Shown here: in pieces, positions 1 through 8,665 of the stretch
How positions within the stretch are numbered: position 1 is the stretch's first letter
Layout: each line of letters begins with the position of its first letter
NCBI GenBank assembly: GCA_018268255.1
Contig: JAFDWX010000004.1
Coordinates: 1 to 64,000, forward strand
DNA length: 64,000 bases
DNA from: Armatimonadota bacterium
GTDB taxonomy: Bacteria; Armatimonadota; Fimbriimonadia; Fimbriimonadales; Fimbriimonadaceae
Direction: 5' to 3'
Program-made: the position numbers and the translations under genes
Notes under the pieces: generated by a model
Told to the model about the DNA's origin: nothing
Database searches by the model: none
Seen by the model: the letters and a program-made list of their open reading frames with translations, nothing else

Positions 1-183
1 GCCCTTGACGTCGGCCATGAACACTGGAACTCCCTGGAGTGCAAAGCCCTCCGCGATACCTTGCAGGGTGACAGTCTTACCAGTTCCAGTGGCACCCGCA
101 ATTAAGCCGTGGCGGTTGCCATATTTTGGGAGCAGATAGATGAAATCTTCGCCTTTGCCGATGAGGATGGGGTCAGCACTCAT
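1..183 (-). CDS. HerA-like helicase / DUF853 ATPase, N-terminal part
   Basis: The first 61 codons of a P-loop ATPase run off the left edge. The start is ATG at 183. A Walker A motif (GATGTGKT) falls at residues 30-37, preceded by a stretch ([18 protein letters not shown]) typical of the DUF853 / YjgR group of HerA-FtsK-type ATPases, where the family is expected to continue with an ADVKG segment; that segment is visible just before the edge. It follows era on the same strand after 26 nt, so it is probably the last gene of the HAD phosphatase-glycosidase-era unit. The family is poorly characterised; DNA translocation is assumed from homology. The rest of the protein, including Walker B, is outside the window. 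Confidence 0.8.
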   Translation of the reverse strand, partial: MSADPILIGKGEDFIYLLPKYGNRHGLIAGATGTGKTVTLQGIAEGFALQGVPVFMADVKG

Positions 184-209
184 TGGGCAGAAGCGTACCC
201 GGCGGTTGC

Positions 210-1124
210 TTATTCCATCTCAAGTTCTTGCAGCATGCGCGGGTTTTGGCGCCAATCTTCTCGAACCTTCACGTGCAGTTCCAAACGAACATGCTTGTCC
301 ATCATGGGTTCCAGTTCCTTGCGGACTGTGGTTCCGATGAGCTTGAGCATCGAACCGCCTTTCCCAATCAAAATTGCCTTTTGGCCTTCTTTCTCCACGA
401 TGATCGACATCGCGATCCGAACCTTCTCATCGTCTTCTTCCCACAGGTCGACCAAGGTTGCCACGGCGTGCGGAACCTCTTGTTTGGTCTGGAGAATCGC
501 TTGTTCTCTGACTAGTTCCGCAGCCAGTTGCCGCAACGACTGGTCGGTGACCATCTCTTCTGGGTAGAGTGGTTCGCCCTCCGGCAGACTCTGGACAATC
601 ATCTCGACCAACTCGTCCACGTTCTGTTTTTTTGTCAAGCACGTGAGCATATAGCGCTCTGTTTTGAACAGCTTGCAGTACTCCTCCACGTTTTCGATGA
701 CGTACTCGGCTTTCAGCATGTCCATCTTGTTGAGACACAGCAGCACGCCGTTGAAATCGGGATTCTCGTCAGCGTAGGGGTATCTCCAAGCCCGTTCCAA
801 CAAACCAGCGATCTCTTTGTCATCCGTGTCGGGTGGCTTGTGGGCATCCACCACGATGAGAACCAGATCAACATCACCCAACGCGGTTCTGGCCGCGTCA
901 TTCATCTTTTTCCCGAGATGTGTGTGTGCTTCGTGAATCCCCGGAGTGTCCACCAACACCAGCTGATGTTCGGACTCGGTGCGGATACCGCGGATTCTGT
1001 GCCGAGTGGTCTGACGACGGGGGCTAACAATGGTCACTTTCTGACCCACGACCAGATTTACGAGCGTGCTTTTGCCCACATTGGGCTTACCGATCAGCGC
1101 CACTGCGCCTGAGCGAAATCCCAT
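210..1124 (-). CDS. era: GTPase Era
   Basis: Ribosome-assembly GTPase that binds the 3' end of 16S rRNA during 30S maturation. The 304-residue length is normal. G1 (GKPNVGKST) lies at residues 12-20, the Era-type switch ([11 protein letters not shown]) at 36-46, G3 (DTPG) at 59-62 and G4 (NKMD) in the middle. The C-terminal third holds the KH RNA-binding domain, with the GKGG loop visible in the segment [12 protein letters not shown]. The start ATG lies 1 nt past the stop of the upstream 1115-residue gene, so the two are probably co-translated. This is one of the surest calls in the window. Confidence 0.97.
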   Translation of the reverse strand: MGFRSGAVALIGKPNVGKSTLVNLVVGQKVTIVSPRRQTTRHRIRGIRTESEHQLVLVDTPGIHEAHTHLGKKMNDAARTALGDVDLVLIVVDAHKPPDTDDKEIAGLLERAWRYPYADENPDFNGVLLCLNKMDMLKAEYVIENVEEYCKLFKTERYMLTCLTKKQNVDELVEMIVQSLPEGEPLYPEEMVTDQSLRQLAAELVREQAILQTKQEVPHAVATLVDLWEEDDEKVRIAMSIIVEKEGQKAILIGKGGSMLKLIGTTVRKELEPMMDKHVRLELHVKVREDWRQNPRMLQELEME

Positions 1125-1125
1125 C

Positions 1126-4100
1126 CTACACTCGTTTCCTGAACACGACGTTCATTGATAGATCGTTAAACGGCTCGCCGGAGTCAGCCTCAATCACCGC
1201 CGTAGACACCCCGTTCCCCCCATTGGGGCGCTGTCGTCGTCCACGTTTGCGGCGACGGCCACTGGTCTTGCTCCCGGACGGCTTGTCCAGTTCGGCGAGA
1301 CCCTCCGGTAGCTCCGTATCCAACTGGCCGGGCTTGAAGAGCAGACCGTCTGCCAAGTCATCTGCAGAACCCTCTTCTACCCACTCATCCAGTTTCATGA
1401 TGGGGATATCGAAATTGATCGCATCCAAATGCAGCGTGTTTTCGGGCCGAGTGGGAAGTTCTTCGATCATTTGGAGCTCATCGAGTGGCTTGGACAAGAT
1501 CGATTCCAACTCGCTTTGCGGCCCCACCAAGTAGGTGTACGTGGCCCCATCCAAGGCTTGGAACCTCAGATGCGTTGCATCACGGGCCGCCCACTCGCCG
1601 TGAGAAAGGCTGTAGGCAGCCCATTTGTTCGGGAGCGTGATCATTCGCCCACCCGGGCTCGTGCAGTGGATCGAAAGGAACGGGACACGAACGTGGACCA
1701 CGTCGTCGTTGTAATTCCATGCCTGGGCGCCGGCCATGGCACCCAAAGCGCGAAAGAGTGCCGGGGTGACAACAGGTTCACCTAGGAACACAGAAGTCCA
1801 TTCGTGCTCGTTGGTCTGCTCGTCGCGGAATTCTCGGACCACGTAGCTTGGGAGGCCAGTCTGGCTGTACTCTCCCAGGACCAGAGAATCCTCAGGAATC
1901 GCAAAATAGCTTGGCTCCAATTGACTCCCCGTGGCCAGGACTCGTTCGGGTAGCGCTTCGCCGAGCGGATGCCGACGATTCAGCAAGGTGGTGCCAGACT
2001 TGCACGCGAACGGTTGCGGCTTAAGGGCAATGCCGGTGACCTCGCGTACCCTTTCCAAGGAATCGCGTCCGGAATCGAACAACCCAGCCGCGTAGAGCCA
2101 GAAAAGGACCTTTCCCTTGCACTGCAGGCGGGACTTGATGGCGCTCCGAACCTCGGGCCGAATATCCCAAGCATTTACAAACACGTGCAGCTTGCTTTCG
2201 GGGAAATTCTCACGGTGAGCCAGATCGCTCAGCAAGTAGAACCCAGCGCTGAGACCACTGCGCAAGACGGCTTCGCGAACGTTTTGGACCAGTAGAGAGA
2301 AAGCCTCTTGATCGGCCAAATACGCGAGCGACCGCTCATCGATAAAGACTGCAACATCGGGGTCGGCTTGTGGGGTGCCACTTCTGCGGAACAAGCTTTC
2401 GAGACACTGTTTTCCGCGTTGCCAAATTCCCGGAGAACTCAGCCACCCGTTGCCCCAGAGGTCCATCCAACAAACGCCGCTTCCGTGGGCCATGGCTGAA
2501 CCTAGGCCGCGCCATTGGACGTTTTCCAGAGCCTGAGGAGTCCGAATGACCGGATTGAAATCGTCCGGTTCTGGAGTTCCGCTCATCGGCGTCTTGAAAT
2601 CCTCTTCGCTGACGTACATTTTGTTGTTCAAAGCGAAGCTGTCGATTGGACACGGGAACGAGCAGCTTCCGCCTGGCTCTCGATTGCGATAGCTCGGGGG
2701 ACCTGCGATGATATCGAGTTCGGGAGTGCGAAGAAGTTTGCCGAGGGACAAATGGCCGCTGGCAGCGTGATTCCATTCGAACGTGTAGCCGTAGGATACG
2801 CCCACCAGGTAGCGGCCCTCGCTCGCCTTTTTGGCGACGTAGGCAAGGCTTTGAATTCTCTCGCAGGCCATGTCGCTTAGGAATAGGTGATAGTCCACCC
2901 AGCGACGAGCTTTCCTTCCGTTTCGGATAAAGTCTTCGGTTCGTTCAGTCTCAAATGGAGGCACCAAGAGGGTTTCGAATTTGGCGCGACCATCGAACCA
3001 ACTTGCCCTGAGCGCAACGATATCGTTGCGATAGCGAACTCGAAGCCAGTCGCGGAATTTCTTTGTCGCAGCCTCCGAGTTGTCATAACCTGAACCGGCG
3101 GCGTAGAACCACTCTCCACGCTCGAGGTGCACTCCCAAAACCGCGTTGTGAGTATCGACTACTCGAAGTTTTGCGACAAATTTCTCCAGGCATTGCGCTG
3201 CGACATCCCAGAAGTCGTCATCTGAGAAACTCGGTTCTGCGATGGTGTTGTCGGCCATCACGTACCGCGCGGCAGGGAACTTTTGTTCCCAGTTGGCAGG
3301 AGCGGTGAACACCACACGGAACATCACATGGGCGCTCGGATCAATTTCCCGAGTTTTGTTGAGCAGGTAGCCCGCGAATGCTACGGAATCGCTGACAGAT
3401 CCCGTTTCGACTTCGAGTTCGACATAGTGGATGAACGTGTGAACACCGTTCTCCGATGCCATCCTGATCTGCTCAAAGACGTTTTCGGCTCGTCGTTCGT
3501 CCAGCGCGTTCCCGAAGAAAAAGAGCGGTGGGATGAGCTTCCTATCAAACGCAATGAGCGGCACGCCATCTCGAACGACCACTTGGGGAGCATCCGACGG
3601 GACCGCAATAGTTTCGCGGATCGGTTTGGTGGGCGCGGGGGGAAGAGGAATTTGACTTTGAACGACAGGCTGGTCTGCAACTCGGGTGTCATGCTTGCGG
3701 CGATCCCGTCGGCCCGATTTGACATCTTCGGTCGACATGGGCTTGATCGCTTCCGCTGCCGTGATCGGGCTCTCAGACTCATCGTCTCGACGCCTCTTGC
3801 CCTTTCTCGGTGCCAAATTCTTGGAGTCCGAAGAGCTAGATTCCGACTGTTTGGATGACGAACGCCATTTCAAAACCACCAATTCCTCATTGCCGATGGA
3901 GATGGTCTGTGGCTGTTGATCCCCGAGAATTGGTTGCGCTTTTTCAGCCTTAGGAGCTCTCTGATCCTTTCTTGAACGCGGAGCATTGCTGCGCGCCGTC
4001 TGCTCCGGCCCAGTGGTGCTCGCCTCACTGGACCGTGGTCGAAATCTCACCGTCACGCGCTCATCTTCGTCAACGGGCAGACTCAATTCCAACTGAGCTT

Positions 4101-4473
4101 GGGAAACAGTGGACGCTGGTTTGGCTGGTTTCCGAGATGTCCGCCTGTTCCTTGCAGGAGACGCTGGGGGTGCCTCGACTACCTCCGGAACAGCAGGCTC
4201 GTTGGCACTTTGTGGTTTTCGCCGGGTCCGACCCTGCTTGGGCGTGGGCGCGGTTTCGGGGGTAACAGGAGCTTGTGCCACTTCAGGCTCCTTGGCAACG
4301 GGAACTTTGGTGGTTCTCGTTCGGCGGGGCGCCGGAGTCGTCTCGATTTTAGGGGCAGCTTCAGGCGCTTTTTCTTCCGTTCCCTTGGGAGCTGCTTTGC
4401 GAGTTCGTGTCTTGGGTTCTGGATTAGGTGTCGGGCTTAATTCTTCCGACGGAATGAGTTTCTTTCTAGCCAT
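1126..4473 (-). CDS. Large glycosidase-like protein with basic low-complexity tails
   Basis: A 1115-residue protein with no signal peptide. About the first 280 residues are low-complexity, rich in Lys, Arg, Pro, Ala and Glu, with repeated basic clusters (RTRKAAPK, RRTRTTK, RTRRKP, RKGKRRRDD). A long folded region follows that resembles the beta/alpha-barrel of GH42-type glycosidases or beta-galactosidases: the segment GVHLERGEWF and, later, YVSEEDF carry Glu residues placed like an acid/base and a nucleophile. The C terminus has another Arg/Lys-rich patch (RRRKRGRRQR). I chose ATG 4473 (MARKKLIP) because it overlaps the upstream stop by 8 nt; an in-frame start at 4560 would add 29 residues inside the phosphatase gene. 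The function is not established. A sugar-acting enzyme retained in the cytoplasm and bound to nucleic acid or ribosomes is only a guess from the tails and the neighbour era. Confidence 0.75.
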   Translation of the reverse strand: MARKKLIPSEELSPTPNPEPKTRTRKAAPKGTEEKAPEAAPKIETTPAPRRTRTTKVPVAKEPEVAQAPVTPETAPTPKQGRTRRKPQSANEPAVPEVVEAPPASPARNRRTSRKPAKPASTVSQAQLELSLPVDEDERVTVRFRPRSSEASTTGPEQTARSNAPRSRKDQRAPKAEKAQPILGDQQPQTISIGNEELVVLKWRSSSKQSESSSSDSKNLAPRKGKRRRDDESESPITAAEAIKPMSTEDVKSGRRDRRKHDTRVADQPVVQSQIPLPPAPTKPIRETIAVPSDAPQVVVRDGVPLIAFDRKLIPPLFFFGNALDERRAENVFEQIRMASENGVHTFIHYVELEVETGSVSDSVAFAGYLLNKTREIDPSAHVMFRVVFTAPANWEQKFPAARYVMADNTIAEPSFSDDDFWDVAAQCLEKFVAKLRVVDTHNAVLGVHLERGEWFYAAGSGYDNSEAATKKFRDWLRVRYRNDIVALRASWFDGRAKFETLLVPPFETERTEDFIRNGRKARRWVDYHLFLSDMACERIQSLAYVAKKASEGRYLVGVSYGYTFEWNHAASGHLSLGKLLRTPELDIIAGPPSYRNREPGGSCSFPCPIDSFALNNKMYVSEEDFKTPMSGTPEPDDFNPVIRTPQALENVQWRGLGSAMAHGSGVCWMDLWGNGWLSSPGIWQRGKQCLESLFRRSGTPQADPDVAVFIDERSLAYLADQEAFSLLVQNVREAVLRSGLSAGFYLLSDLAHRENFPESKLHVFVNAWDIRPEVRSAIKSRLQCKGKVLFWLYAAGLFDSGRDSLERVREVTGIALKPQPFACKSGTTLLNRRHPLGEALPERVLATGSQLEPSYFAIPEDSLVLGEYSQTGLPSYVVREFRDEQTNEHEWTSVFLGEPVVTPALFRALGAMAGAQAWNYNDDVVHVRVPFLSIHCTSPGGRMITLPNKWAAYSLSHGEWAARDATHLRFQALDGATYTYLVGPQSELESILSKPLDELQMIEELPTRPENTLHLDAINFDIPIMKLDEWVEEGSADDLADGLLFKPGQLDTELPEGLAELDKPSGSKTSGRRRKRGRRQRPNGGNGVSTAVIEADSGEPFNDLSMNVVFRKRV

Positions 4474-5155
4474 GGTGCGTTGAAAATTCGTTTTCGAACC
4501 ACTCCTGGAGATCCTCCGGGGTTTCGAATAGGTAGGTAGGGCTTTCAGCGGCGAGTGCATCTTTCTCGCCCGCGCCGTAAGTCACAGCCACGGGCACGCA
4601 GCCTGCCGCTTTGGCGCATTGCATGTCAAAAATCGAATCGCCGACGAACATCGTTTCGGCGGGGGAGACTCCCAGCTGTCTGCACGCTTCCACTGCGGGG
4701 TCTGGAGCAGGCTTGCCCCGGTCAGTATCTCCAGCGCAGACAGTCACGAGGTCCTTCAGCGATGGGAATTGGGACCAGAAAATTTCAATCTCTTGGCGGC
4801 ACTTGCTTGTAACCAGACCGACTCCCCAGCCACGTTCGGCAAGTGAAAGCACCGCATGTACGGCAGGGCAGAAGCTCGTCACGCGGTCCTTGTGCTCAAC
4901 AAACCGAGCCCGAGCGAAATCGCACCGCTCTGCCAAAGTTGTGTTTTCACAAGCATCCAAGCCCATCATATTCATTTGCTCATCGAGCGGTCGGCCGATG
5001 AGGCTCCTAACGAATTGGTCGGTTGGCCTCGTGCCAGTGAATCGCTCGAACGCATCTTGCAGACCGGGGATGATCATTGCCACGGAATCCACAAGCGTTC
5101 CATCGATGTCGAAAAGCACGGCGCGGATACGCACTGTGCAGTTCGAAATCGGCAT
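4466..5155 (-). CDS. HAD-superfamily phosphatase (PpaX/phosphoglycolate phosphatase-like)
   Basis: A 229-residue haloacid dehalogenase-type hydrolase. The nucleophile motif DIDGT is at residues 16-20, the Lys motif is in GKPAPDP, and the acidic motif IV (VGDSIFD) follows. A helical C1 cap sits between the first two motifs, as in phosphoglycolate phosphatase and pyrophosphatase PpaX. The substrate cannot be read from sequence. ATG 5155 is preferred, with GAGG close upstream; ATG 5164 in frame is an alternative. The stop overlaps the next gene's ATG by 8 nt, so it is the first gene of a four-gene unit ending with the HerA-like ATPase. Confidence 0.85.
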   Translation of the reverse strand: MPISNCTVRIRAVLFDIDGTLVDSVAMIIPGLQDAFERFTGTRPTDQFVRSLIGRPLDEQMNMMGLDACENTTLAERCDFARARFVEHKDRVTSFCPAVHAVLSLAERGWGVGLVTSKCRQEIEIFWSQFPSLKDLVTVCAGDTDRGKPAPDPAVEACRQLGVSPAETMFVGDSIFDMQCAKAAGCVPVAVTYGAGEKDALAAESPTYLFETPEDLQEWFENEFSTHHG

Positions 5156-5164
5156 GTGCCTCAT

Positions 5165-5493
5165 TATGACTGAGATGCTTAGGCGGAATGGGATTTTGTC
5201 TCGACAGCCTGCAAAAATGCCCACATAAATCACGGAACTTGAATATTTGATATAACGTTATTGTATGCTGACGTAAATCGAAACTCAGATTCAAGCGGTC
5301 TTCACTTAAAGTCGTGCTGCATCTGAATTTTCAATTACGGTAAAGTACCAGGAAAAAATAAATAATTATGGGTGGTTACTGTCAAGTTGCGGTAATGTTA
5401 ACCAATGTTTAAATTCGGGGATCTTTTTGCAATTGAAATTCCATCCAGGATCTAGTCACTCAGTCGTCGGATGAAGTCCTTCTTGACGAAGGG
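5165..5493. other. AT-rich intergenic region
   Basis: About 330 bases without a convincing gene, clearly richer in A and T than the flanks. It should hold the promoter of the minus-strand phosphatase unit, but I see no good -35/-10 pair. A perfect inverted repeat TGGTTA / TAACCA lies at 5373-5378 and 5399-5404 with a 20-nt loop; it could be an operator or chance. Confidence 0.4.
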
Positions 5494-5835
5494 TTGAGTC
5501 CGCAAGGTTCATCTCAAAGTAGAGCGGCAATAACTGTGAATCGAATACAGAATATCGAGGAGGGCATGAAAGCTGCTTGGAGAAGCACAATTGCCCCATC
5601 GCAAAAAGTAGATCGCCTGAGGATTCACCGAAGGCAACTTGTCGACACGCGTGACCTCATCCTCAGCGAGCTGATGGGGGCAAATCTCGATCTTTACCAA
5701 TTTGCCGAAATTCAGCGAAGGGTGAGTTACATCGAGACTCTTGAGCATGACTGCGACCTGCTCTGCACTTGTTTAGAGTCAGTACCCCAGGTGCAGTCTG
5801 TGGCTCACAGACCAAGAGAGGCGCGGCACGGTTAA
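5494..5835 (+). CDS. Small hypothetical protein
   Basis: A possible 113-residue protein with a TTG start at 5494; GTG at 5537 or ATG at 5567 (behind GAGGAGGG, but only 1 nt away) are other starts. The sequence is mostly helical and charged, with Cys residues near the C terminus, and resembles no family I recognise. It is the only plus-strand candidate between two minus-strand units. Its TAA overlaps the lysS stop by exactly 4 nt (TTAA), the same tail-to-tail arrangement seen at well-supported gene pairs here, which raises the chance that it is real. Confidence 0.35.
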   Translation: MSPQGSSQSRAAITVNRIQNIEEGMKAAWRSTIAPSQKVDRLRIHRRQLVDTRDLILSELMGANLDLYQFAEIQRRVSYIETLEHDCDLLCTCLESVPQVQSVAHRPREARHG

Positions 5836-7334
5836 TCCGGTCTCATCATCGGAAACAACATAATTTCACGGAGCGAATCGGCTCCCGTCAGCATCATCGC
5901 CATGCGGTCGATGCCAATTCCGCATCCCCCGGTGGGCGGCATGCCGGATTCGAGGGCAAATAAGAAGTCCTCGTCCATCACGTGGGCCTCATCGTCGCCC
6001 GCCTCACGCTGAGCCAGCTGATCCGCAAAGCGCTCGCGCTGATCCAGAGGATCGTTGATTTCGCTAAAAGCGTTGCAAACTTCTCGCCCTCGCACATAGC
6101 CTTCGAATCGACGCGTAAATCCGGGACGGTTCGGGTCCTTTTTGGCAAGCGGGGAAGTCTCGATCGGATATCCCACGATAAAGGTGGGCTGGATCAGAGT
6201 TTCTTCAACAAACACTTCCAGTAGTTTCTCGATCAGTCCGCCCAAATTGTGTTCCTTTGCCAGGTTGATTTCCTTACCATTGACCGGGTTGACAACAACG
6301 CCCCCTCCCAGCGCCGACTTCAGCGAATCCAGCGAGCCGAATGCATCTTCTGAGACGCCTGCCTTCTCACAGATCGAACTCAGTAGATCAACGCGTGGCC
6401 AAGCTGGGCCGAAGTCGATTTCGACCCCGTCGGTGACGACCTTGGTGCTGCCGAAAACATCCTGGGCAACTGATCGAAACATCTCTTCCACCAGCGCCAT
6501 CATGTCTTCGAGGTTGGCGTAGGCCTCGTAAAACTCCAGCAAGGTGAATTCCGGATTGTGCCGATTGCTCACGCCTTCGTTTCGGAAGACCCGCCCGATT
6601 TCGTACACCTTCGGCACATCGCCGCAGATAATTCGCTTGAGGTAGAGCTCAAGCGAAATCCGGAGCTTCACTTCGATGTCGTAGGCATTGTAGTGGGTGA
6701 TAAACGGCCTTGCAGCGGCTCCTCCGGCCTCCAGTTGCAGAAGAGGCGTTTCGACCTCTAAATAGCCTCTGCGATCCATGAAACGCCGAACGGCCGCGAC
6801 GATGCGCATGCGATTCAGGAGCATCGCTCTCGCTTCGGGGTTGGCGATCAAATCCAGATGACGATGGCGATAGCGCACTTCGGTGTCGCTGAGGCTGTAC
6901 CACCGCTCACCGTCCTTTTCCTTGCCCAAAGGGAGAGCATGGAGTGCTTTGCTCAATGGGGCCAGGGTTCGAACGTGAATCGAGCGCTCGCCTGTTTTGG
7001 TGACGAAAAGATATCCTTCGACACCCACATGATCGCCAATGTCGAGGAGCTTGACGACCTCCCATCCCAGTTCTCCCAGATCATCGGCCTTAAAGTAAGC
7101 CTGGATCTTGTCGTCTCCATCGCTTAGGTGGCCAAATGCGGCTTTCCCCATAAGGCGAAACGACACCAGACGTCCCGCAAATTTGACATCTTTGTTTTCC
7201 TGAAATGCGTCCAGAATCTCCGCGGCAGTCCCGGACTGCTCAAAACGCTCGATCGCATATGGATCGGCGCCCAGCTCACGCAGCTTGGCGAGCTTTTCGA
7301 GACGCTGATCGAACAAAGACACTTCTTCTGACAT
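5832..7334 (-). CDS. lysS: Lysine--tRNA ligase, class II
   Basis: Charges tRNA-Lys. The 500-residue length is normal for the class II enzyme. The N-terminal anticodon-binding OB fold covers roughly residues 50-150 (KFAGRLVSFRLMG...GHLSD). Class II motif 1 is around the segment RRGYLEVETPLL, motif 2 is FRNEGVSNRHNPEFT and motif 3 is the near C-terminal GIGIDRMAMML. The lysine-binding segment (GGAAARPF) is present. A TACAAT hexamer lies 11 nt before the ATG together with an AGGAAG Shine-Dalgarno sequence. It appears monocistronic. Confidence 0.97.
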   Translation of the reverse strand: MSEEVSLFDQRLEKLAKLRELGADPYAIERFEQSGTAAEILDAFQENKDVKFAGRLVSFRLMGKAAFGHLSDGDDKIQAYFKADDLGELGWEVVKLLDIGDHVGVEGYLFVTKTGERSIHVRTLAPLSKALHALPLGKEKDGERWYSLSDTEVRYRHRHLDLIANPEARAMLLNRMRIVAAVRRFMDRRGYLEVETPLLQLEAGGAAARPFITHYNAYDIEVKLRISLELYLKRIICGDVPKVYEIGRVFRNEGVSNRHNPEFTLLEFYEAYANLEDMMALVEEMFRSVAQDVFGSTKVVTDGVEIDFGPAWPRVDLLSSICEKAGVSEDAFGSLDSLKSALGGGVVVNPVNGKEINLAKEHNLGGLIEKLLEVFVEETLIQPTFIVGYPIETSPLAKKDPNRPGFTRRFEGYVRGREVCNAFSEINDPLDQRERFADQLAQREAGDDEAHVMDEDFLFALESGMPPTGGCGIGIDRMAMMLTGADSLREIMLFPMMRPD

Positions 7335-7345
7335 GGGAACTTCCT

Positions 7346-7351
7346 ATTGTA
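7346..7351 (-). promoter_or_regulatory. Putative -10 (TACAAT) of lysS
   Basis: TACAAT on the minus strand, 11 nt before the lysS ATG. Transcription would start within about 4-5 nt of the coding sequence, so the leader would be extremely short. greA has the same hexamer at the same 11-nt distance. No good -35 is seen. Confidence 0.4.
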
Positions 7352-7370
7352 CTAGAGGCTCAAAGTCAAC

Positions 7371-7407
7371 AACCCAGGGTCTGCCGGTGACGGCCAAAAC
7401 CTGGGTT
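7371..7407 (-). terminator. Hairpin downstream of the fasciclin gene
   Basis: An 8-bp stem (AACCCAGG / CCTGGGTT) encloses a smaller GCCG/CGGC hairpin, 24 nt after the fasciclin stop. No T-run follows, so it may be a weak terminator or an RNA-stabilising 3' hairpin. Confidence 0.4.
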
Positions 7408-7431
7408 GCGAGTCCACTCGAAGGGAAGTGG

Positions 7432-7950
7432 TTAGTGATGGGACTTCTGGGCGAGCATCTTCTGCACGGAGGGCGGAATCAGCACGTTATCAATAATGTG
7501 GATGGTGCCGTTTGTTGTCGAAACGTCTGTAGTAATGACTTGTGTCTTGCCGTTGAGGAATACCTTGCCGTGCTTCACTTTGATCTTCACGGACTCACCT
7601 TCCACCGTCTTCGCAGAGTTGAGCTTCACGACATCCGCAGCCATTACGTTGCCAGCAACTACATGATAGGTCAGCACCTTCTTGAGAGCCTCTTTGTTGG
7701 AGCCCAATGCGTCGAGCACGCTCTTAGGGACTTTGTTGAAGGCAGCGTCTGTCGGAGCGAATACGGTAAACGGTCCGTCACTCTTCAGGACTTCGACAAG
7801 TCCAGCCTTGGTCAGAAGGGAAGCGAGGGTTTTGAATTTTCCTGCGGATACGGCGGTATCCACGATGTCCTTTGTCGGTGCTGCCGCGATGCTGGAGAGT
7901 GCGGTCATGGCCACTAGAGAGAGAAGTGAGATGGTTTTGGTAAGTTTCAT
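7432..7950 (-). CDS. Secreted fasciclin-domain protein
   Basis: A 172-residue protein made of a signal peptide ([20 protein letters not shown], cleavage near the following AAA) and a single fasciclin (FAS1) domain. The FAS1 hallmarks are visible: [11 protein letters not shown] in the H1 region, LTYHVV in the middle, and the closing [11 protein letters not shown] segment. Such proteins are exported or surface-attached and mediate adhesion or matrix interactions; the partner is unknown. The ATG at 7950 has a clear AAGGA 7 nt upstream, which rules out the 17-codon in-frame extension. It appears monocistronic. Confidence 0.92.
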   Translation of the reverse strand: MKLTKTISLLSLVAMTALSSIAAAPTKDIVDTAVSAGKFKTLASLLTKAGLVEVLKSDGPFTVFAPTDAAFNKVPKSVLDALGSNKEALKKVLTYHVVAGNVMAADVVKLNSAKTVEGESVKIKVKHGKVFLNGKTQVITTDVSTTNGTIHIIDNVLIPPSVQKMLAQKSHH

Positions 7951-8086
7951 AGCGTTTTCCTTGAAGGTAGTGTGCCCGGGCTTTCTCTCAGAACTACACA
8001 TGAAACCATCACGCCAGTTTCAAAATCATCAGTGAAAAATGATGATTGCCCAACTCTCGGCAATATTGTAGACTCGTGCTAACGCT

Positions 8087-8665
8087 ATGGATTTGCTCCA
8101 GTGGGACCGCAATATTTTTCGGGCAATCCATCACGATCTGCGGGTCGCGTGGCTGGATCCCGTGATGATCCTGACCACATCCACGGGACTCGGCCAGGTT
8201 CAAGCCCTGGGGTTGCTTGTGGCATATTGGCGGTTACCGCAATGGCGGCGCCATGTGCTTTTGATCGGGTTAGGGGGCATTGTCGCAGGTATCGTGCGCT
8301 TGCCGATGATGCGAGCTTTGGGGCGCATGAGACCCAGCAACTTCGACTTCGCCCGGCCCATGGAAAGTGTCTTTGGGAACTCGAGCTTCCCGAGCGGACA
8401 CACGACAACGACATTCGCCATCGTAGCAATGGTCGCACTGCTCATACCCTCCGAATACAGGCTCCTAAAAGCAGGCCTTGTGCTCTGGGCGTGCCTTGTC
8501 GGCTTTTCCAGGATCTACCTCGGCGTCCACTATCCGCTCGACGTTCTCGGGGGGATGGGGCTTGGCGTGGGTATCTCTGGTGTTACTTACCTAGTGGCAG
8601 ATCGGATGGGCTGGCTTCCCGAAGACCATCGACAGATCGAAAACGCTCGTACCGATGCTGTTTGA
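8087..8665 (+). CDS. PAP2-family membrane phosphatase
   Basis: A 192-residue integral membrane protein of the type 2 phosphatidic acid phosphatase superfamily. All three signature motifs are present: RALGRMRPS (related to KxxxxxxRP), FPSGHT, and SRIYLGVHYPLDV (SRxxxxxHxxxD). The family removes phosphate from lipid phosphates such as undecaprenyl pyrophosphate or phosphatidylglycerol phosphate; which of these applies here cannot be told. Its last 83 nt run antisense through the 3' end of accA, an unusually long tail-to-tail overlap. Confidence 0.9.
   Translation: MDLLQWDRNIFRAIHHDLRVAWLDPVMILTTSTGLGQVQALGLLVAYWRLPQWRRHVLLIGLGGIVAGIVRLPMMRALGRMRPSNFDFARPMESVFGNSSFPSGHTTTTFAIVAMVALLIPSEYRLLKAGLVLWACLVGFSRIYLGVHYPLDVLGGMGLGVGISGVTYLVADRMGWLPEDHRQIENARTDAV

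Noticed and set aside
4474-4560. N-terminal extension of the glycosidase-like protein to ATG 4560
   Set aside because: It would lie wholly inside the phosphatase gene; ATG 4473 with an 8-nt stop overlap gives normal operon spacing.
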